Notes under the pieces: generated by a model
Seen by the model: the letters and a program-made list of their open reading frames with translations, nothing else
Told to the model about the DNA's origin: nothing
Database searches by the model: none
Part shown: positions 23,501 to 34,400 of the stretch, one piece after another
How the letters are laid out: every line of letters starts with the position of its first letter
Position numbering within the stretch: the first letter of the stretch is position 1
Assembly: GCF_017591425.1 (NCBI RefSeq)
Contig: NW_024466599.1
Span: forward strand, 24,218,001 to 24,282,000
Length of the DNA stretch: 64,000 nt
Direction: 5' to 3'
Source: Ochotona curzoniae
Lineage: Eukaryota; Chordata; Mammalia; Lagomorpha; Ochotonidae
Translations under genes and position numbers: made by a program

Positions 23501-25260
23501 AGTTTACTCTTATTTAAATAGAGTTTTCCTTAACTTCAGGAATTATTTGAGTCTTTAATATTCAAAGGTATTATGCTAATTAATTGCTCTACTGAATTTA
23601 TCATTCGGAGCAAGTCCATTGCTCTCAACTTCTTTATTACCTCATTTACCTCCTACTAAGGCAAGTGAGGTGTTTGTACTTCCCTGAGAGTTAGCTGTTA
23701 TTTGCTTCTGCCCATTGGACCTGTGTCATGAGATAGCATCCTCAAGCAATAAATTAATGCTCGTTAAGTCTTATATTCCAGTCTCTTAATTAAGCACATT
23801 CAAAATTCTGTCCTGGGAGCATTTTACTGGCATTTGCCAGTGTGTATGTCTGGTTGTGTTTTGCTGTTCTGTGCTTGTGTTTTCCAAGTTTTGAAGCAAA
23901 TAGCTTCCCCATGCTCTACTCCCTCCACTGTCCTGATCAGGCCCATCAGGTTCACAGCAGGCATTTTCCTGGAATTCAATCTTAATTGTTGGCGTGGCAA
24001 AATGGAATGGAGGATGGATGTGGGACAGGCCTTGGGAGCCACCTGTTGCCTTGAAGGGCATGCAGTTCTTCAGTGTTGGCCAGCACTATGTAGATTCTAA
24101 CAATTATAACATCTCCTGAGGACACATGGGCAATTTCTGCGTGCCCAGGGAGTTAAAGATTGTTTGAAGAATATATACATTTTCAAATGTTTTCCTGTCC
24201 TGTGTTTTGAATACAAAATTACGCCATTGAGTTTTTGAACTTTACATAATAGAGATGCGATGGCTGGATGTTCAAGTGCCGTTGAAGTTGGCAACACTAC
24301 CAATGAAGTCATCTGGTGGCCATTGTAACACGGCTGTACTCCCACTACAGAAAACAAGAGCGTGTTTGGGAGCTACCCTGGAGGCTCTCTGCCTTCTCCA
24401 CTTGCCATTAGGTGCTTAATAGCCCTCCATTTCTCATTAGTTTGCATGGTATTAGTGAGATTTGGTAGTTATCAATGTATTTCACTCTCATTGTGGGCAA
24501 TATTCCATAATTTTCAAATAACTATATCATTGTACATGACACACAATACCCCTCTACTAGTACATTTTCTTAGAATGCCATCAGTTAAGAATAGTTAAGC
24601 ATAGCTCCATGCACACTTAGATCAAAATCTAAGATGCCTTCTGCAGGACTTCTGAGTTACATTGATGTTACTTAGTGGTTCCTCTTATCTGATGTGTTTG
24701 GACTTCAAGATAAAATTGCCTCCCATGCTTTAGCACATGTAATAATAAATCACTCTTGGAGACATTACAATTAAAAAAAAAAACTTTTGAAGTGATGAAA
24801 AATTTCTGCAGGGTAGGGTCTTTTAGGATACTTTTATTTTTTATCAAGAATATATGGTCTGCTGTTTATTCCCCAAAAATGTAAAAGATAAATTCTAAAA
24901 CAACAGAAATTACTTTCCGGTCGAGTCGCCTATCAGCTATGTCTACTCCCCAAATGTAAGGATCCAGCCACCAGCTCCGATAGCTAGTAAGCAAGCAAAC
25001 ACTTGTAGTTTGTTAAACAATTAGAAAACAGGAATTAACTTTCCTTGAGACAATGCAAACACCAAAAGTGAAGCTGTTCCTGATGATTCACACTTTTCTG
25101 AGTGGTTTGAAAGAATTGTCTTAGAAGGTAAACATCACAAGAAATAAGAGAGCTATCTGGGTACAACCTTGAAAAGCGATGTTTGACAGAGTTGCATGTT
25201 TAGAGGCTGAGGTATGTCATGCACAATCAGAACGTAAATGTGTCTTCTAAGAATGCTTTA
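23501..25260. other. unassigned DNA
   Basis: Slightly less AT-rich at 23780-24350. Frames of up to 91 aa; no known motif, no repeat landmark. Confidence 0.45.
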
Positions 25261-25338
25261 GGGGCTGGCATTGTGGTGTTCAATATAAGTCTGCTCCTTG
25301 CAATAACAGCATCCCAAATGGGTGTCAGTTCCTATTCT

Positions 25339-25352
25339 GGTTGCTTCATTTC
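25339..25352. repeat. target-site duplication of the nested SINE, left copy
   Basis: ggttgcttcatttc here against ggctgcttcatttc at 25695-25708, one mismatch in 14. Confidence 0.8.
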
Positions 25353-25694
25353 TTCTTCTTCTTTTTTTTTTTTTTAAAGATTTTTTTTAGTTTTTATTAC
25401 AAAGTCAGCTATCCAGAGAGGAGGAGACAGAGAGGAAGATCTTCCGTCCGATGACTCACTCCCCAAGTGACCGCAACAGCCAGTGCTATGCCGATCCGAA
25501 GCCAGAATCCAGGAACTTCTTTCAGGTCTCCCATATGGGTGCAGGATCCCAAAGCATTGGGCTGTCCTCAACTGCTTTCCCAGGCCACAAGCAGGGAGCT
25601 GGATGGGCAGTGGAGCTGCTGGGAATTAGAACTGGCACTCATTTGGGACCCTGGTGTGTTCAAGCTGATACTTTAGCCATGCCACCAGGCCCAA
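25353..25694 (-). mobile_element. CSINE, minus strand, nested inside an older CSINE
   Basis: Full length. The plus strand shows a T-rich tail side, acagagaggaagatcttccg, ccgatgactcactccccaag, atgggtgcaggatcccaaag, ttcccaggccacaagcaggg and a head ending in gccatgccaccaggcc. Both target-site duplications are visible in the host SINE. Confidence 0.9.
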
Positions 25695-25765
25695 GGCTGC
25701 TTCATTTCCATTTCAGCTTCTTGCTCATGGCCTTGAAAAAGGAGCTTAACAAAGCTTAAGTGTCC

Positions 25766-25960
25766 GGGAAGGCAGTCAAGGACAGCCCAAAGCTTTGGGA
25801 CCCTGCACCGCGTGGGAGACCCGGAAGAGGCTCCTGGCTTCGGATCGGCATAGCATCGGCCATTGCGCTTACTTGGGGAGTGAATCATCGGATGGAAGAT
25901 CTTCTCTCTGTCTCTCCTCTCTGTATATCCGCCTTTCCAATAAAATAATAATAATAAAAA
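25766..25960 (+). mobile_element. young-type CSINE 3' half
   Basis: Near-consensus young sequence: agtcaaggacagcccaaagc, tgggagacccggaagaggc, ggcttcggatcggcatagc, ggggagtgaatcatcgg, ctctgtatatccgcctttcc, then an (AAT)n/A tail. Its first base follows on from the position at which the old 5' half stops. Confidence 0.85.
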
Positions 25961-26390
25961 AATACTAAACTAAAATAAATATCACAGTTCTCTTGAATTC
26001 TAGTGTCAGGGAAGCGTGTGACATTTTCTGAGTATTTCCCTGCCATGTTTCTCACAGACTCAAGGGTCTCACTCTCCATGGATAGCAGAGGAATCATCAA
26101 TGTAGAAAACTCTTCAAAAAAGCTTAATTATTTGGGTTCCTTACAGTCATTCATGTACATTTTCAAGTAGCATATGATATCTGATCTTTCCTCTGTCTTC
26201 TCCGCAGTTGACTTGAAGTCTGTAAACATTTTATAGTGCAGGCATAAAAGGCCGGTTAGAAGCACAGATGGTTTGTGTAGGATTTCTAAAATATTGAGTT
26301 TATGCCACACATTGGCTTAGTAGTGAAGGTGCCAATTAGGGCATGGATATCCAGTGTTGGAGTTCCTTGTTGGATATTGCATACCATGCG
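25961..26390. other. unassigned DNA
   Basis: No recognisable gene or repeat. Confidence 0.45.
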
Positions 26391-26533
26391 AGATAGCAGT
26401 GATGGCTCAACTGGTTGGGTTCTTGACATCCATGTGGGAGAACTGGGGTGAGTTTTTAGCATCCGGTTTTAGCCCTCTGGCTGTTGGAAGACATTTGGGA
26501 ATAAGCCAGTAGGTGAGAACTCCCTGTCTTTTG
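26391..26533 (+). mobile_element. old CSINE 3' half, plus strand
   Basis: atggctcaactggttgggt, gacatccatgtgggaga, agccctctggctgttgg and gacatttgggaataagccag match the 3' half of the older lagomorph SINE type. The head is missing. Confidence 0.65.
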
Positions 26534-26577
26534 TTCTCCAAACCGGAACTTCCTCAAAACTCATCAATTTTATTTTT

Positions 26578-26826
26578 TTTAAATCTTGAGCTTCACATTT
26601 TATTTGTTGGAGAGAGTCAAAGAGACATGCAGAGTGAGAACTGGCTCACTTCTGAGTGCCCACAGTGCTGGGGGCTGGGTCAGGGCTGAAGTACAGTATC
26701 TAAGAACTCAGTGCAAATCTGCCTTGTGGTTATTCAAGAACCGACTGGCTGACCTATCCTCTGTTGCCTGGCATAGTCTGCATTTAGCAGGATGTTGGTC
26801 AGGGGTTGGAAACCAGGCTCTTTGAC
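26578..26826 (-). mobile_element. old CSINE, minus strand
   Basis: ttggagagagtcaaagagac, gctgggggctgggtcagggc, catagtctgcatttagcagg and gttggaaaccaggctcttt follow the order of the older SINE type, strongly mutated. Confidence 0.6.
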
Positions 26827-27502
26827 ATATTAGACAGAGAATACTCCTAGCAAAGGATAGTAGTAGAAAGAGATGCTCCATCTGGGAACAGGAGTTCTGT
26901 GGTGGAATGAACTGCGTATTATGTGGGCTTGCAAACTGACACGGAACCAGTTGAGCCTGGATATGAACATCCAATCTGCTGAAAGCCATTTTCCTCCAAG
27001 TACCCTGATGCTGAATAGCAACTGAATGTTGTCTAGGTTCCAAACAGCGCAAATGAGATGCCCACTAACAGTGCCACTTTTCCATGGCATGAATTATATT
27101 TTACTTATATACTTGTCTTTTGGTCACAATTCAATGTGAACTCCAGTGAGATATTTTATTATTTGCATTTAGAGTTTTTTTCAGGAATATTCTCATCTGG
27201 TATGAAAAGGTAGATAGACCTCTTTCTTTTTTTATCTTTTAGGAGTTCTTTTTGCTTCATATTCAATTTTTATCTCTTTAATCCACTGAGAGATGTTTTC
27301 TCCTATTTTGTCTTCTAGGTCATTGATTTAGCTGTTCTTTTATCTTAGTTCTTTTATCTTAGTTGTTAAACTATACAGTGTTATATCAACCTGATAGAGT
27401 GCTACATTTTAACTTTTGTGAGTTCTGTTATTCATGTCAAATTCGAGCTATCAATTATTTCTTACATGTGTCCTGTCCACTATTTTTAAAAATAACTTTA
27501 AC
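26827..27502. other. unassigned DNA, T-rich second half
   Basis: 27160-27480 is T-rich and may be antisense L1; I could not anchor it. A perfect 14-bp tandem duplication (gttcttttatctta) is at 27334-27361. Confidence 0.4.
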
Positions 27503-27822
27503 GGGCCCAGTGCAGTAGTGTAGTGATTAACGTCCTTGCCTTGCACTTACCGGGATCCCATATGGTTGCTGGTTCAAATCCCGGTGGCCCTGCTTCCTAT
27601 CCAGCTCCCTGCTGTGGCCTGAGACAGCAGTTGAGGACTGCCCAAAGGCTTGAGACTCTGCACCCATATGGGAGACCCAGAAGAGCTCCAGCCTTCTGGC
27701 TTCGGATTGGCTCAGCTCCAGCCATAGTGCTCACTTGGGGAGTGAACCATCAGACAGAAGATCTTCCTCTCTGTCTCTCCTCCTCTCTGTATATCTGCCT
27801 TTCCAATAAAAATAAATAAATC
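27503..27822 (+). mobile_element. CSINE, full length, plus strand
   Basis: gggcccagtgcagtagtg head, ttcaaatcccggtggccctg (box B side), ccagctccctgctgtggcc, tgcacccatatgggagaccc, acttggggagtgaaccatc, agatcttcctctctgtctct, then the aataaataaatc tail. Flanked by a short direct repeat, aactttaa. Confidence 0.9.
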
Positions 27823-27836
27823 CTGAAAAAAAACTT

Positions 27837-28470
27837 TAATAAAAAATATAAAAATTACATGTATTTATAGAGTACTAGATGATGTGTTGATACATGTGTA
27901 TATTGCATAATGTCTCATCAAGATAAATATATCTTCTTGAATATTTAATATTTATCCATAGTCAAATACTAAAAATTCTCTTTTTTATAGAAAGAAGCAT
28001 TAAGCACATTAGCATTTCTGTAGTTTCCCTTCTGTGCAACGGAATCCTGGACTTTCTTACTCCTGTCTATAGTTCAGTTATCATCATTGAATGCTTCCCT
28101 CTCCCCTCTGCCCTCTGGTAATTATATTATTAATATCTGCGAGATAACATACATTTTTTGACTCCATTTATGAGCAATGTCATGTTATTTCTTTCTTTTT
28201 TATGCTTGGTTTCTTTCATGTCACATCCTCTAGTTTCATACATGTTGTGTGACGATGTTTAATCCCCTTTTCATGCTGGTATTCCGTGGTGAACATATCC
28301 CAGACTTTCTCTACCCTTTCATCAGGGGATATTCAGTTAGGTTGTTGCCACTTCTTCACTGTTGTGAATAGTACTACATTAAGCATGGGAGTGCAGATGT
28401 TTCTGACAAAATGATTCACTTGCCCTTGGGTATGCACTCAGTAGTGGAATCACAAGTGGTTTCGTTTTTT
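27837..28470 (-). mobile_element. L1M 3' UTR and ORF2 C-terminus, antisense
   Basis: Antisense L1 order: a 3' UTR-like AT stretch (27840-27990), ctccatttatgagcaatgtc, ctttcatgtcacatcctcta, ggttgttgccacttcttcac, gttgtgaatagtactac, catgggagtgcagatgtttc, and gggtatgcactcagtagtgg. Old and interrupted by stops. Confidence 0.8.
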
Positions 28471-29255
28471 TTAGCTTTCTGCGGGTTTACTTCCATGATT
28501 GACCTTCCCAGACACTGAGATAGATGGTTTCATCTCTGTTTCTAGCTCAGTTGGGCTCAAACATAATAGAGGGAATGTGTAGTTGCACTTCGGTTATAGT
28601 GGCGCTTCTTGCCTGTACCTAATCACAGATGTAGCAGCAGGAATGCTGATGATGTCCCAACTGCCATAGTCTCATGATTGGTCCCATTGTTTGGTTTCTG
28701 TTTAAGCATTTTGGTGCTAAGTGGACCAATCAGACAGAGCTTTTGTCACATCGCATCTTTTCCCTCTATCCTGAAGTGGTGCTCTCTATCTTTGCATGTC
28801 AGACTTTTCCAAGGATATACTACTTTCTGCCTTGTGCACTAAGATTCATGATCAGTATCTCCAAGAAATGCATCCCTGACCTACCATGAAGAAAGGATGT
28901 TGCCACTTATCTGTGATGAGATTTTTTATGGTTGAGTTATCTAGCCAAATAGGGAACATTCATTTACATTTGCTGCTTATCCATAAAAAATTATAAAATA
29001 TGATAGTCTTATAATAAAATATATTCATCTATCTGAAAAACCAAATTTCACTAAATGTCTCATATTTGTATTTGCCTAGCATAGTCACTCTACCAGGGCA
29101 TGATGTGCCTAGTTACCTGTACAGTCAGGGTCGATGCAGAAGCTGCCCTAGGGTAATTTTATAAAATAAAGGGTCAGGAAAGCAGTTCTCACCATGTTCC
29201 AAAATTTTATTTTTGTATCTTTCCACTCCTTTTTATATTCCCTTTATTTCATATG
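28471..29255. other. unassigned DNA
   Basis: 28480-28920 has more balanced composition but matches nothing I recognise. No frame longer than 71 aa. Confidence 0.4.
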
Positions 29256-29690
29256 TGGGTACTTCAGAAAGTTTTTGAAAGTATAATAAATATAAGTTTA
29301 AAGGTAGCCATTGTGGGGCAGTAGGTCATGTCACTTTATTGCATATTGAATTGGCTGGTTTTGAGTCCTAGCTCTGCTTCTGCTCTAACTCCTTGCTCGT
29401 GTGCTTAAAAGGAAACAGGTGAGCACCACATGTATGGGTTCCTGCTGTCCACGTGGGGAGACTCAAATGGAATTTCTTGGTTCTTGGTTTTGTCTGCCTC
29501 ATCCTAACTGTTACTTGCATTGAGGTAATGAATCTTCTCCCTTTCAAATAAAAAAGCAAGTCAAATAGTCTTTTTAAAAAATATGTTTATTTTGGTGTAA
29601 GTAATTGAAAATCCATATAATGAGGGATTCAAAGAGTTCATGGCAGTGAGTATTATGAGGAAAACTGCATGCATTTTTACACAAAAATAC
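29256..29690. mobile_element. mariner-like element remnants, copy 2, split by a SINE
   Basis: gtgggtacttcagaaagttt (about 29256-29275) on one side of the SINE, and gagggattcaaagagttcat, gtattatgaggaaaactgca and tttttacacaaaaata (29622-29690) on the other, repeat the ordered blocks of copies 1 and 3. Weak and rearranged. Confidence 0.4.
29301..29562 (+). mobile_element. old CSINE, plus strand
   Basis: agccattgtggggcagtagg head, ggctggttttgagtcctagc (box B side), tgctgtccacgtggggagac, aatgaatcttctccctttc, then an A-rich tail. Older SINE subtype. Confidence 0.65.
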
Positions 29691-29699
29691 TCTCTTCTT

Positions 29700-29985
29700 C
29701 TTTATTTTCCTTGAATTGAGGGACACTTAGAAGGAAAGAGATGGGCAGACAGAGCTCCCTTCTGCCAGTTCACTTCTCAAGAACTGAGAAGTCCAGGGTT
29801 ACAGTCATGAGTTGCTGACTCACTCCACATGTCCAATATGGGTGGCAAGACACAACATCTTCATTCATCAACCTGCCTGCTGCCTCCCAAGGTCTGTGTC
29901 ATCAGGAAACTAGAATTTGGAGTCAGACTAGAAACTCAACAACACTCATATGAGATGTGAGAGTCTTAACTGGCATATCAGTTTC
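29700..29985 (-). mobile_element. old CSINE, minus strand
   Basis: gaaggaaagagatgggcaga, ttctgccagttcacttctca, gctgcctcccaaggtctgtg, actcatatgagatgtgagag and a degenerate head. Heavily mutated. Confidence 0.55.
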
Positions 29986-30534
29986 TAAATCAAAAAGTCA
30001 CCATTGAACTTATCTCTTCATTCATATTTTCCCCTAGCTTTCTGAAGTGTCCTTGTGTTCTACACAATAATTAAGACCTCGTGAACTGACCTAGCAGGCA
30101 AAAGCAACTGACATAAAAGTTTCCACATAAGAAGGATATGCTTGTGGATTTAATTAAACATTTTGATTTCTTTTTCACATCAGTGATTTTCTTAGGTAAT
30201 AAAGCAAAATCTAGCTGCAAGCTATTTTTTTAAGGAACACATTTAAAATGAATAATTAAACAATTAAAATAAAGTGATATCAAACAAAGAGAACATTTTA
30301 AAAAGGGAGTGAAAATCGATATAAGGCTGTAGGAAATTTAAGCCTAATGTCACTAACCAAGATAAAAAAGTGCGTACTGTAATCATGACAGCACAGTTTA
30401 TTAGCAAAATATATTAGCTATAAGTTTTCACTTCACAATAATTCTGGTTTAAAATCACAAACATAAGAGATGCAAGCAGTCTGGATACACAAAGAAAAAT
30501 TGTGTTGTTTGTCTTTTGCTTACGGGGTTAGAGA
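29986..30534. other. unassigned AT-rich DNA
   Basis: Nothing recognisable. Confidence 0.45.
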
Positions 30535-30900
30535 ATGAGGATTACTCTTACATTTTACTGATGGAAATATAAATGTTATGAAAAGTCAGAATAGCAAATG
30601 TGCAGCATCTATTAAAATTGAACTTTCACAAATCTTTTGACCCAGCAACCTCATTAATACAAATCTTTTCTGTAGCAAGGAATGCATAAATAGATTAGGT
30701 CAGCTAGACAGGAATGCCTACTTCAGTGCTGTTAGCAATGATGTTATAGAGATCAACCAACCAAATACCACAATATGAAAGTAGGTCAAATCTATTCCTA
30801 CCAAAGAATGTACCTCAGCTGAAATAACGCAAGTTACAGCAGTTGTTGGATGGCAGAGAAAATCAGAACTCAGGAAATTAAGTAAGCATTCCCATTTCTT
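30535..30900 (+). mobile_element. old L1M (L1MC/ME type) ORF2 C-terminal fragment
   Basis: tgatggaaatataaatgtta, atctattaaaattgaacttt, cttttgacccagcaacctca, then tcagtgctgttagcaatgat and aaccaaccaaataccacaat follow the C-terminal ORF2 order of old L1s. Boundaries are approximate. Confidence 0.6.
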
Positions 30901-31049
30901 TCCATTTTATACCTCACTTCACGTATAAATTTGTAAAGGGTTGAATGAATAAACACGAATCAAAATATGTATTTTCAGAGTGGTGGGCATGAGGGGCAGT
31001 CAGAGTGGAAAGGGAGGACAAAACTAGAGGAGGAAGTTACTCATAAAAA

Positions 31050-31690
31050 ACAAAAAATAACACACCAAGAAAGACCAAGTAGAGAAACATCAGACTTCTC
31101 ATTAGAAACCATCGAGGCGGCCAGAAGAGAGTGAGCAGCTGTATACCAGGTCTTACAAAGCATAAATAAATAAATACGCCTACCAACTAACATTATTCTA
31201 CCTCATGATGACATCTTTCAGAAATTAACAAGAAATAAGTTATTTTCAAGATAAGCAAAAACTGATGGAATTCACCACCACGCAATCAGCCTTACAAGAA
31301 ATTCTGGAGGGACTCCTATGTTAGAAGTGAATATCATGTCACAGCAAAAATAAGTTACAGAGAAAGTAGAATTATAATCAGTCAACAAAATGACAGATGA
31401 CAGTTCTTACCTATCAGTATTCACCTTGAATATAAATGGATTAAATTCTTAACCAAAAGATTTACTTGGCTGAATGTAGAAAACCCCAAGACATAACTAG
31501 CTGTATGCTGTCTAAACACATTCACTTCACAAAGATACACACAGGAAGTAAAGAGCCAACGAAATCAATGGATAATGGAAACTAAAAACAAAATGAGTAG
31601 CTATACTCTTATCAAAGCCTACAATCAAAAACTGTAAGAGGAGACAAATTTGGATATTTTATTTGTATAAAATGATCAGTTTAGCAAAAG
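31050..31690 (+). mobile_element. L1 ORF1 end, spacer and ORF2 endonuclease start
   Basis: Sense L1: catcgaggcggccagaagag, ttcaccaccacgcaatcagc, cttacaagaaattctgg (ORF1 end), then attcaccttgaatataaatg and gattaaattcttaacc. The latter correspond to the N-terminal ORF2 endonuclease motif around ...TLNxNGLN. Then ggaaactaaaaacaaaatga and atcaaaaactgtaagaggag. All frames are broken. Confidence 0.75.
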
Positions 31691-31699
31691 GGTATAATC

Positions 31700-31980
31700 A
31701 CACATGCACACCTGCACTTGAGATCACACACTGTTGGTGGGAATGTAAGATTGTGCCCACTAGGTAAAACAGCATGATTAATACTCCCTCCAAGACCTGA
31801 AGTAGCCTTGCTATATGTGTGACTACATCAGTTGAAGAGATAAATGGTGGTAGATAAAAATACATGTGACTGGGTGACATCATCTTGGATGAATTAGGCC
31901 AGACACAGAAAGACAAATATCATGTGATATTTCTTATCAATGGGAGCTAAGATTTGAAAAGAAAAAAAAAAGTAAATTAA
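31700..31980 (+). mobile_element. L1 ORF2 C-terminus and 3' UTR start, same L1 with an internal deletion
   Basis: cacactgttggtgggaatgt, tgactgggtgacatcatctt, gaattaggccagacacagaa, agacaaatatcatgtgatat and atgggagctaagatttg are the ORF2 end of L1. It follows the ORF2 start within tens of bases, so most of ORF2 is deleted. Ends in an A-rich stretch. Confidence 0.8.
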
Positions 31981-32139
31981 AAAAAGAAATTCTCATGTGT
32001 CGCTTCAGATATACTTTATTTTGAACTTTGTGTTTTTATCAAACCAGGGGTTAACATATATACTATTAGAATTTTAATCATCTAAGATTATTTTTTATTA
32101 GATACATTGCATTATGTGACACAGTTTTATAGGTACTGG

Positions 32140-32180
32140 GATTCCCCCCACCCCTCCACAAACCCTCCCCCCATGGTGAA
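32140..32180 (-). other. G-rich tract in L1 3' UTR (C-rich on plus)
   Basis: Runs of C (six, four, three and six) here are a G-quadruplex-capable tract on the L1 sense strand. The same tract is present in the L1 tail at 50930-50966. Confidence 0.65.
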
Positions 32181-32940
32181 TTCCTCCACCTTGCTGCATT
32201 GCCACAGTTCAAGTTCAGTTGAGATTCTTTCATTGCAAGCCTATACCAAGCATAGAGTCCAGTATGTTATTGCCTGGATAAGTTCAACAGCTTCTTGGGG
32301 AGACCTTCTCTGGTCTGAAGGTAGAGCCGGCAGAGTATCATCCCGATCAATTAAAAGCCCCAACATAACATCAGCAACAATTTATAATGTTATGGAACTA
32401 GTGGACATAGTATTGAGTAACCAATATGTTAAAAAAAAATCCAAGTTCTTAACCACATTCTGTGACTTCTTCATTGACATTTCGATTTTAGTTTATATAC
32501 AACTGGGTTCTATACATCTTAAAATGGCTCTGGATTACTATTCAGCTGTCTCGTGTCTATTTTCATTGTGGTTTTTGGCTTTTTATAGTGTTGAAGCGTA
32601 ATTTTGCTGAACTTGGCTTTTTTTTTTCGGGAACTTTAGACTGGCTTATAACTCTAACCAGACATATGTTAACATTTTAGGTGCAGAACAGTGTTAAGGA
32701 GGGGTGTGCAGAGGAATCTTCCATGCCCTAGAGAGGAGTAACTAATCTTTGTGTCCCACCTAGTAAGATATAAGTGAGTCCACACTGACCACTTCCTGTC
32801 TGATTCTAGACTTTCCTTGTTGAGTGAAAGACATCTTTCCATTATTGCTTATAGACTTTTTGTATATTCTTGCCAACAATGGTGTCTTTAGTTTTTGCTT
32901 GCTGAACTCTTTTTTTCCCCTTTTAAGATTGAAATGTTAT

Positions 32941-33270
32941 GGGCCTGGCACAATAGCATAGTGGCTAAAGTCCTCACCTTACATGCACCAGGAATCCATG
33001 TAGGCACTGGTTCATGTCCTGGCTGCTCCACTTCCCATTCAGCTTCCTACTTGTGACCTGGGAAAGCAGTCAAGGATGACCCAAAGACTTTGGACCATGC
33101 ACCAGCATGGGAGACTTGGAAGAAGCCCTGGATCCTGGCTTCAGATAGGCTCGGCTCTTGCCACTTCAGCCACTTGGGTAGTGAACCAAGTGGAAAGTCT
33201 TTTTCTCTCCTTCTCTCTGTGGATCTGACTTTCCAATAAATAAATAAATGAATAAATAAATAAATAAATC
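32941..33270 (+). mobile_element. CSINE, full length, plus strand, inside the antisense L1
   Basis: gggcctggcacaatagcata head, gcactggttcatgtcctggc, gggaaagcagtcaaggatga, agcatgggagacttggaag, ctgtggatctgactttccaa, then (AAAT)n tail. Diverged flanking direct repeats (aagattgaaatgtta and aaggttaaaatactt) are possible. Confidence 0.9.
33232..33270 (+). repeat. (AAAT)n SINE tail
   Basis: Expanded aaat units with one aatg variant. Confidence 0.85.
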
Positions 33271-34018
33271 TAAGGTTAAAATACTTTAATTTTTATTAAT
33301 ATAAACAGAACAGATTCCACATAGTAAAAATTAAATAGATACAATTCTCAGAAAACAACTGTATTTCTGCCCCTCTTGCTCCAACTCCGTCAGTCTACCA
33401 CCTTGCTTCCTTATTATTTTCCTGTAAATATGGCAAATACATTACTTTATTCCAATCTGTACTCATAAGCTTAACTCATCACTAACAATAATAATAAAGA
33501 AATAAAAAGTAGGAAGAATACAGTTCTACAAGGTATAAATGGTGTCTAAAAATGCTAATTGTATCAATTATCACACGTCAGGGAAAATAAGATATTTGTC
33601 TTTTTGAGACTACCTTATTTTACTAAACATAATGGTTTCTAGTTGCATTCGTTTTGTCACAAAAGACACAATTTCATTCTCAGATCCATTGTACATTTTG
33701 CATTGTAGTCTGTAGATAATGTAATAAAGGGATCTTATTTCACATTTGTATATTTAAATCCAATTTTCCTAATACCATTTGCTGAAGAGACTGTTCTTTC
33801 TCAGGGATGATTTCAGCTTATTTGTCAAAGCTTAGTTAGTTGTACTTGTGTGGGTTTATTTCTGAGGTCTTCCCTTCCACTGCTCTACATATTTATTTTT
33901 GTGCCAGTACCAGGTCATTTTGACAACTTCCCTATAGTATGTCCTGAAATCTTTTTTTTTGTGATCTCTTCAGCTTTGTTTTTGATGCTTCGTATTGCAT
34001 CCAGGCTTAGCATGAGAA

Positions 34019-34064
34019 TTTTAGCTTTATATTTTAGCTTTATATTTTTTAGCTTTATATTTTC
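34019..34064 (+). repeat. tandem triplication of a short AT-rich unit
   Basis: Three copies of ttttagctttatat, with spacing variation, inside the antisense L1. Confidence 0.8.
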
Positions 34065-34283
34065 TAGATGTAAGGAATATATTTTTGCTACTTTGGGATC
34101 ACATTGAATCTTTTCATTGTTTTGGGTTCTTTGGACATTTTAATTGTGTTATTTCTTCTAATCCATGAACATGGAAGATTTTTCCTTTATATAATTGTGA
34201 GTATGTGTGTCTTCTTTTACTCTTTATTAGTGGAATATTAACATTTACATAAAGTATAAATTAAGCATATATTGTCTCAAAAA

Positions 34284-34400
34284 TTGAAGAAAAAAGGAGG
34301 AAATGAAAGGAAGGAGAGATGGTGTGAGAGAGTAAGAGAAAGATAGGTAGGGAAGGAAAAGAAAAGGGAAGAGAAGTGAGTCATCAGAAGGGAGGTAGGG
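34284..34400 (+). repeat. polypurine tract
   Basis: About 115 bases that are almost all A and G (aaggaggaaatgaaaggaag and similar), with few pyrimidines. Possible triplex-forming DNA. Confidence 0.7.

Larger units (their letters stand above)
25261..25765 (+). mobile_element. old CSINE 5' half, split by a younger SINE
   Basis: Starts ggggctggcattgtggtg, continues acagcatcccaaatgggtg to ggttgcttcatttc at 25352, is interrupted, and resumes at 25709 (catttcagcttcttgctcat, then ggcct near 25733). A 32-nt non-SINE stretch (25734-25765) separates this from a much better preserved SINE 3' half, which resumes at the very next consensus position. Confidence 0.75.
32088..34260 (-). mobile_element. antisense L1, 3' UTR plus ORF2 C-terminal parts, split by a SINE
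   Basis: The 3' end lies at the left: on the minus strand it finishes in a G-rich tract and aataaaaaataat. The rightward part carries antisense ORF2 landmarks: ccttattttactaaacataa, ataccatttgctgaagagac, gtgtgggtttatttctgagg, tttttgtgccagtaccagg, and atttcttctaatccatgaac at about 34150. A SINE (32941-33270) sits in the 3' UTR. The 164-aa plus-strand frame at 32107-32601 lies in the antisense 3' UTR and is not credible as a gene. The terminal block matches the short L1 at 50873-50993. Confidence 0.75.

Noticed and set aside
27503..27822. tRNA gene suggested by box A and box B-like motifs
   Set aside because: These are the tRNA-derived head of the CSINE, followed by the SINE body and A-rich tail.
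32107..32601. 164-aa plus-strand reading frame
   Set aside because: It lies in the antisense 3' UTR of an L1 whose terminal block recurs at 50873-50993. No domain, no splice context, and composition follows the repeat.
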